Assembly: GCA_001179505.1 (NCBI GenBank)
Contig: CDMY01000488.1
Span: 1-64,000 of the forward strand
Reading direction: 5' to 3'
DNA: 64,000 nucleotides
Origin: Vitrella brassicaformis
Taxonomy: Eukaryota; Sar; Vitrellaceae
Positions 23,640-35,624 of this stretch are shown here, one piece after another. The position numbers and the translations under genes are program-made. The notes beneath the pieces were generated by a model. It searched no databases and had not been told where the DNA came from. It saw nothing but the letters and a program-made list of their open reading frames with translations. Position 1 is the stretch's first letter; each line of letters begins with the position of its first letter.

Positions 23640-23872
23640 TCAGGCAACAGATCAAGTGCACTTGTGGGCAGACGACAGCCAGAAGGTCTGCAGTATTCTT
23701 GACTCAGATTCTTGAGTGTAGCTGAGAAGGCACTCGTGCGAAGCTGCAATAAGTGAGGAGGGCTGTTGGCCGGGTAGATCAGACAGGAGACAAGCCCCAT
23801 TGTGTCTTCTCTCGCCTCCACTCTTTTCTCGCCTCCACTCTTTTCGCACCAAAGCCGTCGAACGAGCGCTTC

Positions 23873-26507
23873 CGCCCTTTGACTAGCAGGGCAATTACAG
23901 ATCCTGACCATCTGCAGCAAGATCCAGATGAACTGCGGTCTACCGCGGCCCTCGACGATGGTTCGTTGGTAGGATGAGTCAAGCTGACTTGGTGCCTGCA
24001 CGCGGTGCTCCGGCTTCCCCCTTTGCAGCCCCATATGCTCCCTCTCTCCCGCCGCCAGCACCAGCATCGGGCATTCATCGTGGCGGAGCAGCTGATGCGG
24101 CGGCCATTGTTGATCAGCCTCTCTCTCTGGGTCCTTTCCAAGGCGGCATGATGGGCCACTATGGGCAGTCATCGCCACCCACACCCGGCTGTCCTCCGCT
24201 ATCGGTGTCGGCCACGCGAGTAGGTGTGAGCGGCCCTGTTGGGGTATGCTGTCCTGCAACCCAAATCCCCCTGCGGCCTCCCAGCCTCCCGGCCCTTTGT
24301 TATTCTGCTGGCGTCCGTGGCTATGGCGTCGCACCACAGTACCCATCGATGCCGCTGACGACCAGCGCCACCGCACACCGACGGGCGATGGACGCGGTGG
24401 TGTCGCCTTGGCCTTCACCTGGCGGCGGGATAGCAGGCTACCGCCCGACTGCCATCGTCAGTCGCCCCGCAACCGTCCCCATGCGGCCGATATCGGAGCA
24501 TCAAAGCGGTGTCAAAGGCGTCAGCTTCAGCAGCTCCAAAAACTCATGGCAGGCCAGCTGGTGTGAAAGCGGCATGGAAAAGAAAAAGAAGTTCTCGGTG
24601 AGGAGGCATGGCTATGAGGGCGCCAAGAAGGCCGCCATCGCACACAGGCGGGAGATGGAGCGATTGCACTACTACTACAAGCAGCGTGGCAGGCTTTTGC
24701 CGATCCCTCCTGCCGAGCCCCATCGTCAGGCCGCTGTGGATGACCACAGCGGCCCCCAAAAGGAGACCGACACAAGAGACGGCGGCGCGGGGCCTCATGA
24801 GACCAGGGCTGATGGGCAGCCAGCCGCCACGTCGGCCGCTGACATGGATGGCAGCAGCAGGGTGGAGGAGGACATCATGCTGACGAAGCTGCTGGAGAAT
24901 GTGCGTGCGACTGATCCTCAGAGTGGCGGTCGGTATGAGATCGCCACTCTGACGGTGGCCGGCCGGCAGACAAAGGCAATCCGGTGGCGGCCGTCGGGTT
25001 AGAGGAGAGAACACAGGGCAAGGAAGGGCATGATTGATCTGCCTGTGTGTCTGCCGATCAGATGTGTGTGTAGCGTCTGGCCGGCGTGATGTCCACGACC
25101 AGGGTAATGGACAGCGAGTTGGCTCAGCCGGGATGCACCACTTCACCCATCGTCTCGACTGTCCGCCTGTGTGCCCTTCAGGATTGGCTGATCCTCCGAA
25201 GCGCCATCTGCCAAGCAGCCCCCCTGTCACCCCCTGCAATGGCCGAGACCCATCGCCGGACGGCAGCCGCTCTCCGAAGAGGCGGCGAACAGAGCCACCA
25301 CAGCACGACTCGCATCATGAAGGACGATCAATGGGCGAGACGACCAAGACGGTCGTCACCAGGCGTGTTCCGACGCTCACCTCGGACGTACCAGGGGTCT
25401 GTTGGCATGCAGTGAGGCGATCGTGGGCAGCAACATGGGTCGAGAAGGGCGAGAAGAGGCAGAGACAGCGATTGTTCAGCGCTCGTAGCTATGGATTCGA
25501 CAAGGCCAAGGTGCGCATGACGGCGCCTATCGCCCCAATCCCCCCCACCATCTGGGTGTCCCGTGTGTGTGTGTGTTGTCCACTCAGGCGTTGGCCGAGC
25601 AGCACCGCCGTGAAATGGAGCGTACCGGACGGGTGGTGGCGAGAAAGCGATTAGAGCACCAGAGCGGCGTCAAGGGGGTGAAGTACGGCGGCGACTTCTG
25701 CAACTCATGGATTGCTCAGTGGCAGGTGGACGGCAAGACGAAGATCAAATCGTTCTCTGTGCGTGAGTTGGGTATGGAGGGCGCCAAGCAGGCCGCCATA
25801 GCACACAGGCGGGAGATGGAGCGACAGCATTGCACATTCAAAGACAGGGGACAGGCCGGTAGGCGACAAAGAACAGCCGTCCATCGTGATCCATCCTTAT
25901 GCCTGTCTGTCTGTCTGTCTCGGTGCGTGTGTCCCTGTTGCCGTCAGCAGGTCTCTGCTCGCCCCGTGACGACCAAGCGACTTCACCATCCCGCAATGCT
26001 CTAGCTGAGTCATCCACAGTATCGCCAGCCGACCTCAGTTTCCCTTTTTGCGCTGTGTTGATGGCGAAGGCCGTGACGGCTCCCCAGACCACCGGCCCCC
26101 TCCCCAGCACCAGCACGACTCAGACGGCTGCAGCCTCGCCGCTGATTGACACATTTGGCCTGGGGCACTGACTGACCGGTGTGGCCACTGAGGGATGGAG
26201 GGAGGGAGGGAGGGAGGGGGACATTCATGCGATGACATGCGGCCGCAGCCAGGTGAGCACGACAAAGCGCACGATGGACACCTGCACAACAGGAGTGATG
26301 TGTGTGTGTGCGTGTGTGTGTCAGGATTAAAGTACTATGTCGAGATGAGTTGGCGACACACGGCTTCTGTGGCGAGGGGCTGTTCCTACTCGAGACTTGA
26401 CGAGAGCGACAGCACGGCTTCGAAGGCGATCGTGGTCCCTTTATGAGAGGGTTGGCCACTGGGCCTCCCTGTGTGGTCGCGACGACGACACACAGACGAC
26501 CAGCCCA
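23873..26507. repeat. Direct segmental duplication, copy 2 (AP2 gene)
   Basis: Same-orientation match to 12770-15755; see that entry for the differences. It lacks the AP2-3 exon pair present in copy 1 and retains the undisrupted N-terminal frame. Confidence 0.85.
23974..26171 (+). CDS. Multi-AP2-domain protein, direct copy 2 (three AP2 domains, intact)
   Basis: Exons with matching phases: 23974-24997, 25075-25103, 25182-25510, 25588-25858, 25948-26171. ATG at 23974 (MSQADLVPARGAP). Order: Pro/Ala/Gly-rich N-terminus; AP2-1 (HQSGVKGVSFSSSKNSWQ with RRHGYEGAKKAA helix); the module TKLLENVRATDPQSGGRYEI...IRWRPSG; a basic PKRRR linker; AP2-2 (SDVPGVCWHAVRRSW, helix interrupted by an intron after FDKAK); AP2-3 (HQSGVKGVKYGGDFCNSW); and a Ser/Thr-rich tail ending FGLGH. 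The inferred function is DNA binding and transcription regulation. The frame is open from start to stop, so this copy rather than the 12874 copy is the likely functional reference. The stop-like GGTTAG after the module is read as a GT donor. Confidence 0.8.
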
Positions 26508-26869
26508 ATTGGACCAGCTGTGGTGTGGTGACGCCCCCACCACCAAATTTTCCGACGTGTCTCTGCGTTATGATGACGGACCGATGCGTGATTGACCAGG
26601 ATATATCAATGCATTCGTTGCGTTGGTATTGGCTCTTTCACTTCATCGTGTCTCGATGTCCCAACGCATACGTACGTCTGCCTTCGCGGCTGTCTCTCAT
26701 TTGTACAAATGCTTCTCTACGTGGCAAATCAAGAGGGTGGCCCGACGGGCGCCTCTGACGACGCGCTCTCTGATGCGCCAGCACCACTGCTGCTCGCCTC
26801 GGTGGATGGCTGCTGAGCCTCCTCCGTCGCGCCACCCGTCACCTCCCTCGATGCCATCTTGACATCGGC
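26172..26869. other. 3' flank and intergenic sequence up to the assembly gap
   Basis: Up to about 26507 this is the 3' flank shared with copy 1, including the small conserved frame 26195-26446. Beyond that there is unique sequence with no supported gene. Confidence 0.4.
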
Positions 26870-27169
26870 NNNNNNNNNNNNNNNNNNNNNNNNNNNNNNN
26901 NNNNNNNNNNNNNNNNNNNNNNNNNNNNNNNNNNNNNNNNNNNNNNNNNNNNNNNNNNNNNNNNNNNNNNNNNNNNNNNNNNNNNNNNNNNNNNNNNNNN
27001 NNNNNNNNNNNNNNNNNNNNNNNNNNNNNNNNNNNNNNNNNNNNNNNNNNNNNNNNNNNNNNNNNNNNNNNNNNNNNNNNNNNNNNNNNNNNNNNNNNNN
27101 NNNNNNNNNNNNNNNNNNNNNNNNNNNNNNNNNNNNNNNNNNNNNNNNNNNNNNNNNNNNNNNNNNNNN
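26870..27169. other. Assembly gap (300 N)
   Basis: A run of exactly 300 N, a scaffold gap whose true size is unknown. It falls right after the duplicated AP2 region, where repeats could have broken the assembly. Confidence 1.
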
Positions 27170-28811
27170 AGCAACCGCTAGTTGTACAGGGTGTGCGTAC
27201 TTAACGCCCGTACACAGTATACAGTGCTGAGAGCAAGGCCATTTTCGAAGCTCCGGCTCTCACATACCTTCCCTTCGAGTTTCTCTTGTGTTTGTCTTCG
27301 TCGATTTTCCTTTCTTTCCCTCCCCCCCCCCGTCGACTTGTGCTCTGACGGACAAAGAGACTCGTTCCCCCGTGTCGGGTTGAAGTGCTGAGTGTGTTGT
27401 CTTCGGCGTGTGATTGCTTGGAGACTCCCTCCGCAGAGCTGCCCCTTGCTGCCTCATTCCCTTCGAGTCGTTTGCTTTGCTTGTGCTTCGGCGCCTGGCG
27501 GACGACGACAAGGAGCCCAGGTATGACATAGACAGATTGTGCTTGTGTGGTGTGGTGTGTCTGTGTCAGCGCGGAGACGTGTGCGAAATGCTGCCTGGGG
27601 TAGATGGATGTCGTCTGAGGGGGAGGCGGACCTCACGGATCCGGGACTTGCCTGAGTCTTACCGTTGATACGGGTTCCTTCGGGGACGCCGTCGGTGGCT
27701 TCGTAAGTGCAAGGGTACGCCCGTGGGAAGAAGAGTCGCCTCGCAGAAGGCAATCCTTCGAAAGGGCCGTGAGGATCTCTGTTGAGTGGAGCTTTTCGTT
27801 GCGTCCCGCTCGCTCTGTGGTCGTTTGGTGCGGAGTGCCCGAGAGTCGAGGTTGGGTTGGAGCCGGTCGAGGCTGGCCGATGGCGAGGAGGAACTCGGAT
27901 TGGGGCCTTGACACCTCGTGAGGGTGGCTCTTCATGGCCGATCAAGAGATGAGCGTGGAGTGGCGCGGATTGCTCTAGTGGAGGGAGCGCCTCTGAGCCG
28001 TGGTCTGGTCTGCTGTTGTAATGAAGTGATGCGCAGAAGGGCGCTTGGTCGGCAGCCTTGAGGATCTTGGCTAGCCCGCCATGTCGTCGCGCTGGGACTG
28101 ATGCCGCCTGCATCTATTCGCAACGTTCCTGCAACGCTCTCGGGTGGCCTGACGAGAATGAGACGCGTCTCCTCTCAGCCCAGCTCGATTCGTTGGCTTC
28201 ATATCCACGCATTGGCGCGGCTCTCTCGGTGTCTCACTTTCTAGCTGAGACTCAGCCCTTCTCCTTGCGTACGGAATGGGTGATCATGGATATTTCTATG
28301 ACGGCAGCGTATGTACGCTCTCATAGTTCACCGACGGAGGGACAAGCACCGACACATCGATCAAAGATGACGATGATTGTTTGGTTGCTGCGTGGATGGA
28401 CAAATTCCCCGTGTCTCGGGTGATATTGATTCACTCACATATGTCTCATTCGGTCCATGTCTCACACTCACCGACGCATCCGTCTACCCCTGGCGGATGG
28501 TACACGTCTGGTGCTCATCGTGGTGATATCGATTTGTGACACAGCCGCCCCAACCGACCGACACTGTCAGACAGAAATGCCATAGAGGAGAGGGCAGTCG
28601 ATATGCGAGGGGACTGGATGTGCTGTGCACAAATCTGTCGTGACCAGCTAGTGTGTGAAAGACTCACCGGTTCACTGTCGGGGCGGTGTACATGAAGCGT
28701 ATTTGCGTGCATTGCCGTGTCAGCCCTGTAAATGTGTGAATTGATGACGACGCTGTTCTAGGTAGGAGTCCCGTGAAGGTTCTCCCCCACACACACGCAG
28801 AGAGAAAAGCC
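27170..28811. other. Sequence of different character after the gap, no gene identified
   Basis: This stretch largely lacks the TG-rich introns typical of the window, has a C/T-rich block near 27265-27330 and is less GC-rich from about 28100. A minus-strand open frame of about 219 codons (28113-27454) is low-complexity and has no domain, signal or supporting splice pattern. It could be part of a mobile element or an RNA locus, but nothing confirms either. Confidence 0.3.
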
Positions 28812-30852
28812 ATGGGCCTCCACTCGCACACCCCATTCCACAAGATCTTCGGAGACACGCAGCGGGGAGGCTTGCGAGCTAAGCTGTCGGGCGAGAGTGA
28901 TTTTGCGTGCCACGGTGGTCTTAGCGTTTCGGAACAGCGAAACGTCCACGTCTACCGCCGTGGGGCTGTCCTGTATGAGATCATCTCACCGTCTCGCTCA
29001 GATCTTCGTTGTCTGACTTCGCTTCGTCTTGCTGTCGACACCAACAGCGCATTCCTACCCTCATCCTCTTGGCTGTCGCGCAGGCTTCGTCAGCACCAAG
29101 GCTTCCCCTCACCGAAGCAGGGAGTGTCGCGCGTGAGGCCTCACCTCAGATCTGGTCTGGCAATGAGGCAGCTCACCAAGGAGGAGGCGTGGACGGCCGT
29201 TGGCGACGCTGTGAGGTATCTGAAGGAGCATGAGAGCCCCAAGCCATTCATCTCGGGCACCCTGGACCTGCTGCCGTCCATCCACGGGCCCTCATGGACG
29301 CTCGAACCCGACTGCGTCACGATCACAGACGCCCCCTTCTCGGTAAGCATGATAGGTAGAAAACACAGCGTCTCGTGCCACGTGCTGATGACTCCGTCTG
29401 TGTGTTTCCTTGCACGCAGACGTGTGCACTGAAGGCGCTGTACGAAGGCCATTTATCTCAGTCTCCCGTCGGCAAGGGCATGACACGGTCATGGACCTCG
29501 AGGCACGCAAGTCACGAGAGGTGGCGGGAGGACTCGTCGCGCTGAAGAGCCAAGCTGGCAACTGGACCAGGGTGATCGAGGGCATCTGCCGACAAGTGGA
29601 GGAAGAGATGTCGGGGCCCACCAGCCGTGTGCAGGCCGATTGGTACAAGATGCTGCTCTACAGCGAAGGCGACTTCTTTGAGGTGCACAAGGACACGCAG
29701 CGCTCGAACGACCACTTTGCCTCTCTGCTGGTCTTCCTGCCCACCGAGTATACTGGAGGCGACTTCTTGCTGCACGATGATGGAGAGTTCGATGGCGAGA
29801 GATTTAACAGGGAGACGCAAGACGCCCTCGGGCACCAGCAAGCTCGATGGATCGCTTTCTACTCAGACATTGTCCACAGCGTCAAGCCTGTTCTGTCGGG
29901 ATATCGCCTCGCGCTCGCCTACAACTTGCGCCGTCACGAGACCGGGGAGAGGTTCAAGAAGGACGGCCCGTTGGCGCCCCCATTGCAGCGGCTGGTGGAT
30001 GGCATGAAGGAGCACTTCAACTCTCCCCAGGTATGTCGACTGACCACCGATCGTCCGTCCATTGCTCGTTGCTCATTGCTCGTTGCTCATTGCTGTTTGT
30101 GCATGTGTCTCTCTTCTGTTCAGGCCAACGAGTCGTAGGTGTTTCAGCTATCGCACGAGTACACTCTCTCGAGTATGACGCCAGCTCACCTCAAAGGCAT
30201 CGACAGCGCCCTCTACCAGCTGCTTTCTCAGCATTTCGACTGCGACATCCGTCTATTGTGCGCGTACCAGTGGTTCGACGACGACCCCAAAATCAACCTC
30301 GTCGATGAGAAATATGCAGAGGAGATGAAAAAGATTGCAGCATTTTACGAAACGGAACCAGGCCGCAAGTGGCTCGGCTGGCGGGATAAGCCGAAGGAGG
30401 AGAGGGCAAAGGACCGAGAAGAGAAGAAGCGCATGGAGAGCGAGCTGGCTGAGAACTTGCCGGCTATCTCCCGTGACGTCACGGGAGGGGGAGGTGATGA
30501 ACTCGAGGCACTGGGGCGTTTGCTGCTTGACCCTCGCTCAGTGGAGAAGTGGGACACAGCGATATCGGAGTGTTCGTTTGACGACGTCTACACGCCGCTG
30601 AATCTCATGAACTGCCTGAACGAGAGCCGTGACGAAAGCCATGTGTTTCAGCTACGCCCTGCAGGGGAATGCAGGATTCCTGGCACTCGTTCGGCACTCG
30701 GCTACAACCTAGTAACCAGACGGCCAATCACCAAATACGCAGGGAACGAGGGCATTGCTAATTTTGAGTTCCAGTACATCACAGTGGCACTTGTTGCCAA
30801 GGGAGTCGTTGACGCTGGCATGCAAGAGGCGAAGAGGCGTAGGCGGGATTGA
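28812..30852 (+). pseudogene. 2-oxoglutarate/Fe(II) oxygenase-like gene, broken copy K
   Basis: Close paralogue of 33093-34947. Exons resemble 28812-29342, 29421-30029 and 30124-30852. The core has the oxygenase signature: HKD (iron ligands) in FFEVHKDTQRSNDHF, then the distal His and 2-oxoglutarate Arg in SDIVHSVKPVLSGYRLAL. The C-terminal KYAGNEG motif is typical of large fungal/algal members. Damage: one base missing near 29480 (GGCATGACA against GGCATGGACA), an in-frame TAG at 30136-30138 where the sister has TGG, loss of the first-intron GT donor, and a degraded leader peptide. No single frame spans the gene, so I call it a pseudogene, though the catalytic residues are still readable. 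Correction of assembly errors could change this. Confidence 0.7.
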
Positions 30853-31724
30853 TTGGAGGGGGGGTGCAGGGGAGTGACAGATGCAGATTGGAACGTGACT
30901 TGATGTCATCGGTCGTGCGTGAATGGCACCAGCTGCGAACGCACAGCCGACTTGTGTACTTATGTGTATTGATTGATACATGGGTTTCGATTCATTCACA
31001 TCAGGCGCAGCGTCTTGCTACCTGTCTCATGGCCCCCATGCACAGACATTCATCCCACGGTACGCACATGCAGAGAGGAGAGGAGGGCCTCGATATGTTC
31101 TCAACACATGCACGCACCCTCTCATAGTAACACATACACTTCCAGGCGGTCGGCATGGCAGTGACTGCTGTGAGTAATTCTGCCTCGCATCATGTCATAT
31201 CATAACACGAAACGTCGTCAAAACGGCCGTGGCCGTGTGTCGGTCGATCTGTCCCCACGCCGACAGCCCCATCAACACCAAAAGACAAAACATGTATGGG
31301 AAAACTTCGGTACGTGTGTACATCCTTTCTACACGTGTAAGAGGAGAGAAGGCCCAGCCACGATGGCTACCGATTGAAACGGGACAGAGATAAAGAGGGA
31401 GAGAGAGAGAGAGAGAGATGGAGGGACGGAGGGCGGCCTAGCGCTAGCATCGTGTGTGCATCAGGCACTTGATACAGGCATCGGTTCTCCGACAGCCTGC
31501 CTCACGACACACTACAATACAATACACGCCACACGGCTGTCCAACCTCGTCCAAAAAAGAAGAAAGGGAGTCCCGTCCCGTCCCGTCTCGTCTCATTCAT
31601 CCCATCCACCAAGGCGAAGACAAACAAGACGAATCGTGTGTCAGTAGAGGAGTAGAGGGATCCATCCCCTCACTTCAACTCCTCATCTCCCTCCAGCCCG
31701 CTGTCTGTCTGTCCGTTCTATGAG
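30853..31724. other. Intergenic region between convergent genes
   Basis: No gene is supported. It contains a (GA)n tract near 31391-31420 and short AT-richer stretches. It probably holds the 3' ends of the flanking convergent genes. Confidence 0.5.
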
Positions 31725-32914
31725 TCAGTCACCGAAAGCGAACTGCATGCCGGGAAGGACCAGTTGAAGATTTGTGTGCATGTAATCGTCGTTCATCGGA
31801 AGGTCGGTCGACAGGCGGAGAGCACTGCGGGGCGATGACTTTGTCCCCACACCGTCCACAGACAATGTCACGCCATACCTGCATCCACACACACAGACGG
31901 ATGGGCCTGCACCCACTGTTTCGAGATCATTTGCCGCACTGGCTCGCTCACCTTGTGTTGTTGGTGCTGTTGCCGGGCGTCTTGGGAGGCAGTATTTTCA
32001 GTCACTTGTGCGGACGGATCAGTCGCAAAATGGGATGTCAGACCCCACCGGGCGGATGTTCTGACCCGCACTCACATCGCCTGGCCATTCACAGAGGCGT
32101 ACACAGGGCACGCAGTCAGTCCACAGACACAGAAATGAGTGCCCTCCCTCTGCTCACTCACAGGTCAGGATGGTCACCGTCTGCTTGTCCACATTGCACT
32201 GCTCCACAGGCACCTGAGCGAGTGATTGACACCCATACACACGTGGAGGATGGGCAACATGGGGTCTTTCCGCTGCACTCACCATAGCACTTGCACCGTC
32301 TGGCACTTTCGCGCCTGTCGTGATGTAAGATGCCTCGCCTGCACAACACGGACAGACACAGGGAGGTATGGGCCATCTCGCGCTGCCCTCGCAGACACAC
32401 CTCTCTCTCACCGGGCTTGAGCGTAACGATCCCCTCGGCGCCGGCAAAGCTCTCGCTGACGATGGAATACGCTGCTGACACAAACCAAGGATCAGACGAC
32501 CAAGTCGTTTGACAGTGCTGAAGGCGGCCAGCCCTTTGCCTACCTGATCCACTCCCTCCCAAGTGAAGTGCATAGCCGTCCTGATGGATGGATGGATTGA
32601 CCAACCAACACAGACAGACACCATCACACATAGCAGCTCACGTCGTTCGCTGAGTGACACGTGCTGGCTCACCACGATGGATGCAGGGAATGCGGGATGG
32701 GGAAACGGAGCCGTCACGTCCTCCGCCTGTCACACACAAGCAGAAGGACCCTTGCACACACTGCAAAGCGTGATCTCCATCTCCGTCTGTGATCTTCCTT
32801 TCTGACCAGGGTGCGTCCGAACGCCGACTGGATGGCCACAGTGTCAGTCGTGGCGGGGCCTCTCTTCTTGACTGCCTCCATCACGTGCTGCAGCCCTTCA
32901 GCCACTGACAGCAT
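31725..32914 (-). CDS. Small multi-exon protein, paralogue of 35625-37211 (C-terminal frame uncertain)
   Basis: Exons with matching phases: 32914-32807, 32726-32673, 32580-32544, 32474-32412, 32338-32283 and 32213-32162, then a less certain 3' part ending in the stop near 31725. The first exon reads MLSVAEGLQHVMEAVKKRGP; later exons give AYSIVSESFAGAEGIVTLKP and VPVEQCNVDKQTVTIL. The terminal exons contain LPPKTPGNSTNNTRYGVTL and end LVLPGMQFAFGD, clearly related to the last exons of the gene at 35625-37211. Near 32002-32012 one extra base relative to that paralogue breaks the frame, so the C-terminus may be non-functional. The function is unknown. The last part resembles a small SH3-like beta domain found with 'RYGV' endings. 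It diverges from the oxygenase at 33093. Confidence 0.45.
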
Positions 32915-33092
32915 CGGATAAGAGGACTTCTCGGAGCCGCCATCGCGAGATCTGATATCGATATGCGCTGCCTCACGCGATATCGCCCAGAAGTTCCCTC
33001 TCCTGTTGCGAGCTAAGCTTGCGATCGGCGACTCTTTTTCGCCCCGTTCTCCCGGCGAAACGTCCACGTCTATCCCTTCGGATGTCCTGTGG

Positions 33093-34947
33093 ATGAGCTC
33101 ATCTTACCGTCTCGCGATGATGAGTCAGATCTTCGTTGTCCTCACCCTGGCTTCGCTTTGTCCCGTCGTCGACGTCAATGGTGCGTTCATCCCCTCGTCC
33201 TCTTGGCTGTCGCGCAAGCTTCGTCAGCACCAAGGCTTCCCCTCACCGAAGCAGGGAGTGTCGCGCGTGAGGCCTCACCTCAGATCTGGTCTGGCAATGA
33301 GGCAGCTCACAAAGGAGGATTCTCGGCGTGGACGGCCGTTGGCGACGCTGTGAGGTACCTGAAAGAGCACGAGAGCCCCAAGCCATTCATCTCGGGCACC
33401 CTGGACCTGCTGCCGTCCATCCACGGGCCCTCATGGACGCTCGAACCCGACTGCATCACGATCACAGACGCCCCCTTCTCCGTAAGCATGATGGGCAGAG
33501 CACACAGCAGATATCTCGTGTGCATTCCTGCCTGTCTGTGTGTGTTCTTGCATGCAGACGTCTGCACTGAAAGCGTTGTACGAAGAGCATTTATCTCAGT
33601 CTCCTGTGGGCAAGGGCATGGACACGGTGATGGACTTGGAGGCGCGCAAGTCACGAGAAGTGGCGGGAGGACTCGTGTCGCTCAAAAGCAAGGCTGGTAA
33701 CTGGACCAGGGTGATCGAGGGCATCTGCCGACAAGTGGAAGTGGAGATGTCGCCGACCAGCCGTGTGCAGGCCGATTGGTACAAGATGCTGCTCTACGGC
33801 GAAGGCGACTTCTTTGAGGTGCACAAGGACACACAGCGCTCGAACGACCACTTTGCCTCTCTGCTGGTCTTCCTGCCCACCGAGTATACTGGAGGCGACT
33901 TCTTGCTGCACGATGATGGAGAGTTCGATGGCGAGAGATTCAACAAGGAGACGCAAGACGCCCTCGGGCACCAGCAAGCTCGATGGATCGCTTTCTACTC
34001 CCGACATTGTCCACAGCGTCAAGCCTGTTCTGTCGGGATATCGCCTCGCGCTCGCCTACAACTTGCGCCGTCACGAGACTGGGGAGAGGTTCACGAAGGA
34101 CGGCCCGCTGGCGCCTCCATTGCAGCGGCTGGTGGATGGCATGAAGGAGCACTTCAACTCTCCGCAGGTATAGAGACGGACGGTCGTCATCTGCTCCTTC
34201 TCATGTGTACTCATGTGTAGGGCCTATGCATTGCTCGATGTGTGTCTCTTCTCTTCAGGCCAACCAGTCGTGGGTGTTCCAGCTATCGCACGAGTACACT
34301 CTCTCGAGTATGACGCCAGCTCACCTCAAAGGCGTCGCGCCCTCTACCAGCTGCTCTCTCAGCATTTCGACTGCCACACCACCCTGCTGAGCGCCTACAT
34401 GGACTGGGATGGCGACCCCGAGTTCAGAGTCGTCAACAAGTCCGTGACAAAGGACATGAAGAAGGTTGCTGAATACTATCAAAATCGCGGCGAGGGTGAA
34501 GAGGAGCGACATGAGGAGGAGTTTGCGAAAAATTTGACTCACTACTGGGGGATCGCTGACGGATACCCCAAAGCTGATGTGCCAGAGATAGGGGAGCTGC
34601 TGACGAACCGCTCGATTGTAGACGAGTGGGACATGGAAGGCGAAGGGGGGCCGGGGATCAATCTTTACGAGTTTCTGCAAGACGGAAGAGAGCCAATAGT
34701 GGAAATCGTCGATGAACCTTACCCTTGCCAGAGGGAGACGTGGCCACCAGAGCTACCGCCAGAGACGAGCTTTATCTATCGAGTTGGTCCACCAGGCGAG
34801 CAACGCATTCCCGGCCTTCGCGGCCACCTTGGCTATAACGCTGTGGTCCGAGCACCCTTGACTCGTTATGCAGGAAATGAAGGCGCTGTCGATTGGAGCT
34901 TTCAGTACGTCTCTGTTGTAATGGTGTGCAAGAAGAAATATCAGTGA
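33093..34947 (+). CDS. 2-oxoglutarate/Fe(II) oxygenase-like protein L, open frame with compensating frameshifts
   Basis: ATG at 33093 (MSSSYRLAMMSQIFVV). Exons: 33093-33180, 33228-33482, 33558-34168 and 34259-34947. Joining across the 47-base first intron keeps the frame open. The start resembles a secretory signal peptide (QIFVVLTLASLCPVVDVN), followed by a Ser/Arg-containing region, possibly a plastid-type bipartite leader. The fold begins with WTAVGDAVRYLKEHES and has HKD in VHKDTQRSNDHF. Relative to copy K there is one extra base near 34002, so the segment that should hold the distal His and Arg (SDIVHSV...GYRL) is read out of frame. Four bases missing near 34336, in the next exon, restore the frame before LYQLLSQHFDC. 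The RYAGNEG C-terminus is intact. As encoded, the iron site would be incomplete; a sequencing error at 34002 alone would not rescue it. Confidence 0.6.
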
Positions 34948-35624
34948 GACAAGAGTGTATACATAGGGGGATGGGGTGGACGAGAGACATTCGGGTTAGC
35001 TGATGATGTGTCTGTCACCAGTAGCTGGGCCATAGGTGTGGAGTGATTTTGGTTTATTTTCGGATGCGGCGGCGTGCATGAGTGAGTGATATGTGGATTC
35101 ATTCGAATCATGCAGGTACATCAAATGGGTCTTGCGCACACACGACATCCCCACCATCTTTCAGTCTGCACGCACATGCGATGGTGACACGCGAGGGAGG
35201 AAAAGACATAGAGAGAGAGGGAAGCGCCCTACGGCACGCACCGCTCAGAAAAACCGATGGCCGAGTGCGACGAGTGTCGTCTGTCTGTTGTTATGGCCGC
35301 ACGCGGCGCGCGCAAGAAGGCTACCTAAGGCACATAAGTGATTCACGGGGAGACTCGTGGCACAGAGTGGCGCAGACAGAGGGGGGGGGAGAGAGAGAGA
35401 GAGAGAGAGAGAGAGGAAGCATGGCACCGCACACGGCAAGTGTATGTACAAAGGCCCTTTATCTCCTACAGCCTCACGCGCCACGTGGCCATTGTGAGGC
35501 CTCGCCCGCCACATCAGTATACTAGAGAGAAGCAAGAAAAGGCAAGACAGTCACTTCGTCGGCCAGCGCAAGTGTGTGTAACGTACCTATCCCTCCCCCT
35601 CTCTCCTTCTGCCTGTCCGGTCTG
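34948..35624. other. Intergenic region between convergent genes
   Basis: No gene is supported. It contains a (GA)n tract at 35385-35415. The position corresponds to 30853-31724 in the preceding unit of the tandem duplication. Confidence 0.5.

Noticed and set aside
27454-28113. Minus-strand open frame of about 219 codons
   Set aside because: Low-complexity, no domain, no splice pattern, and lies in compositionally odd sequence; not enough to call a gene.
31380-31425. (GA)n microsatellite as a regulatory element
   Set aside because: Simple repeats of this kind occur repeatedly in introns and spacers in this window; nothing ties this one to regulation.
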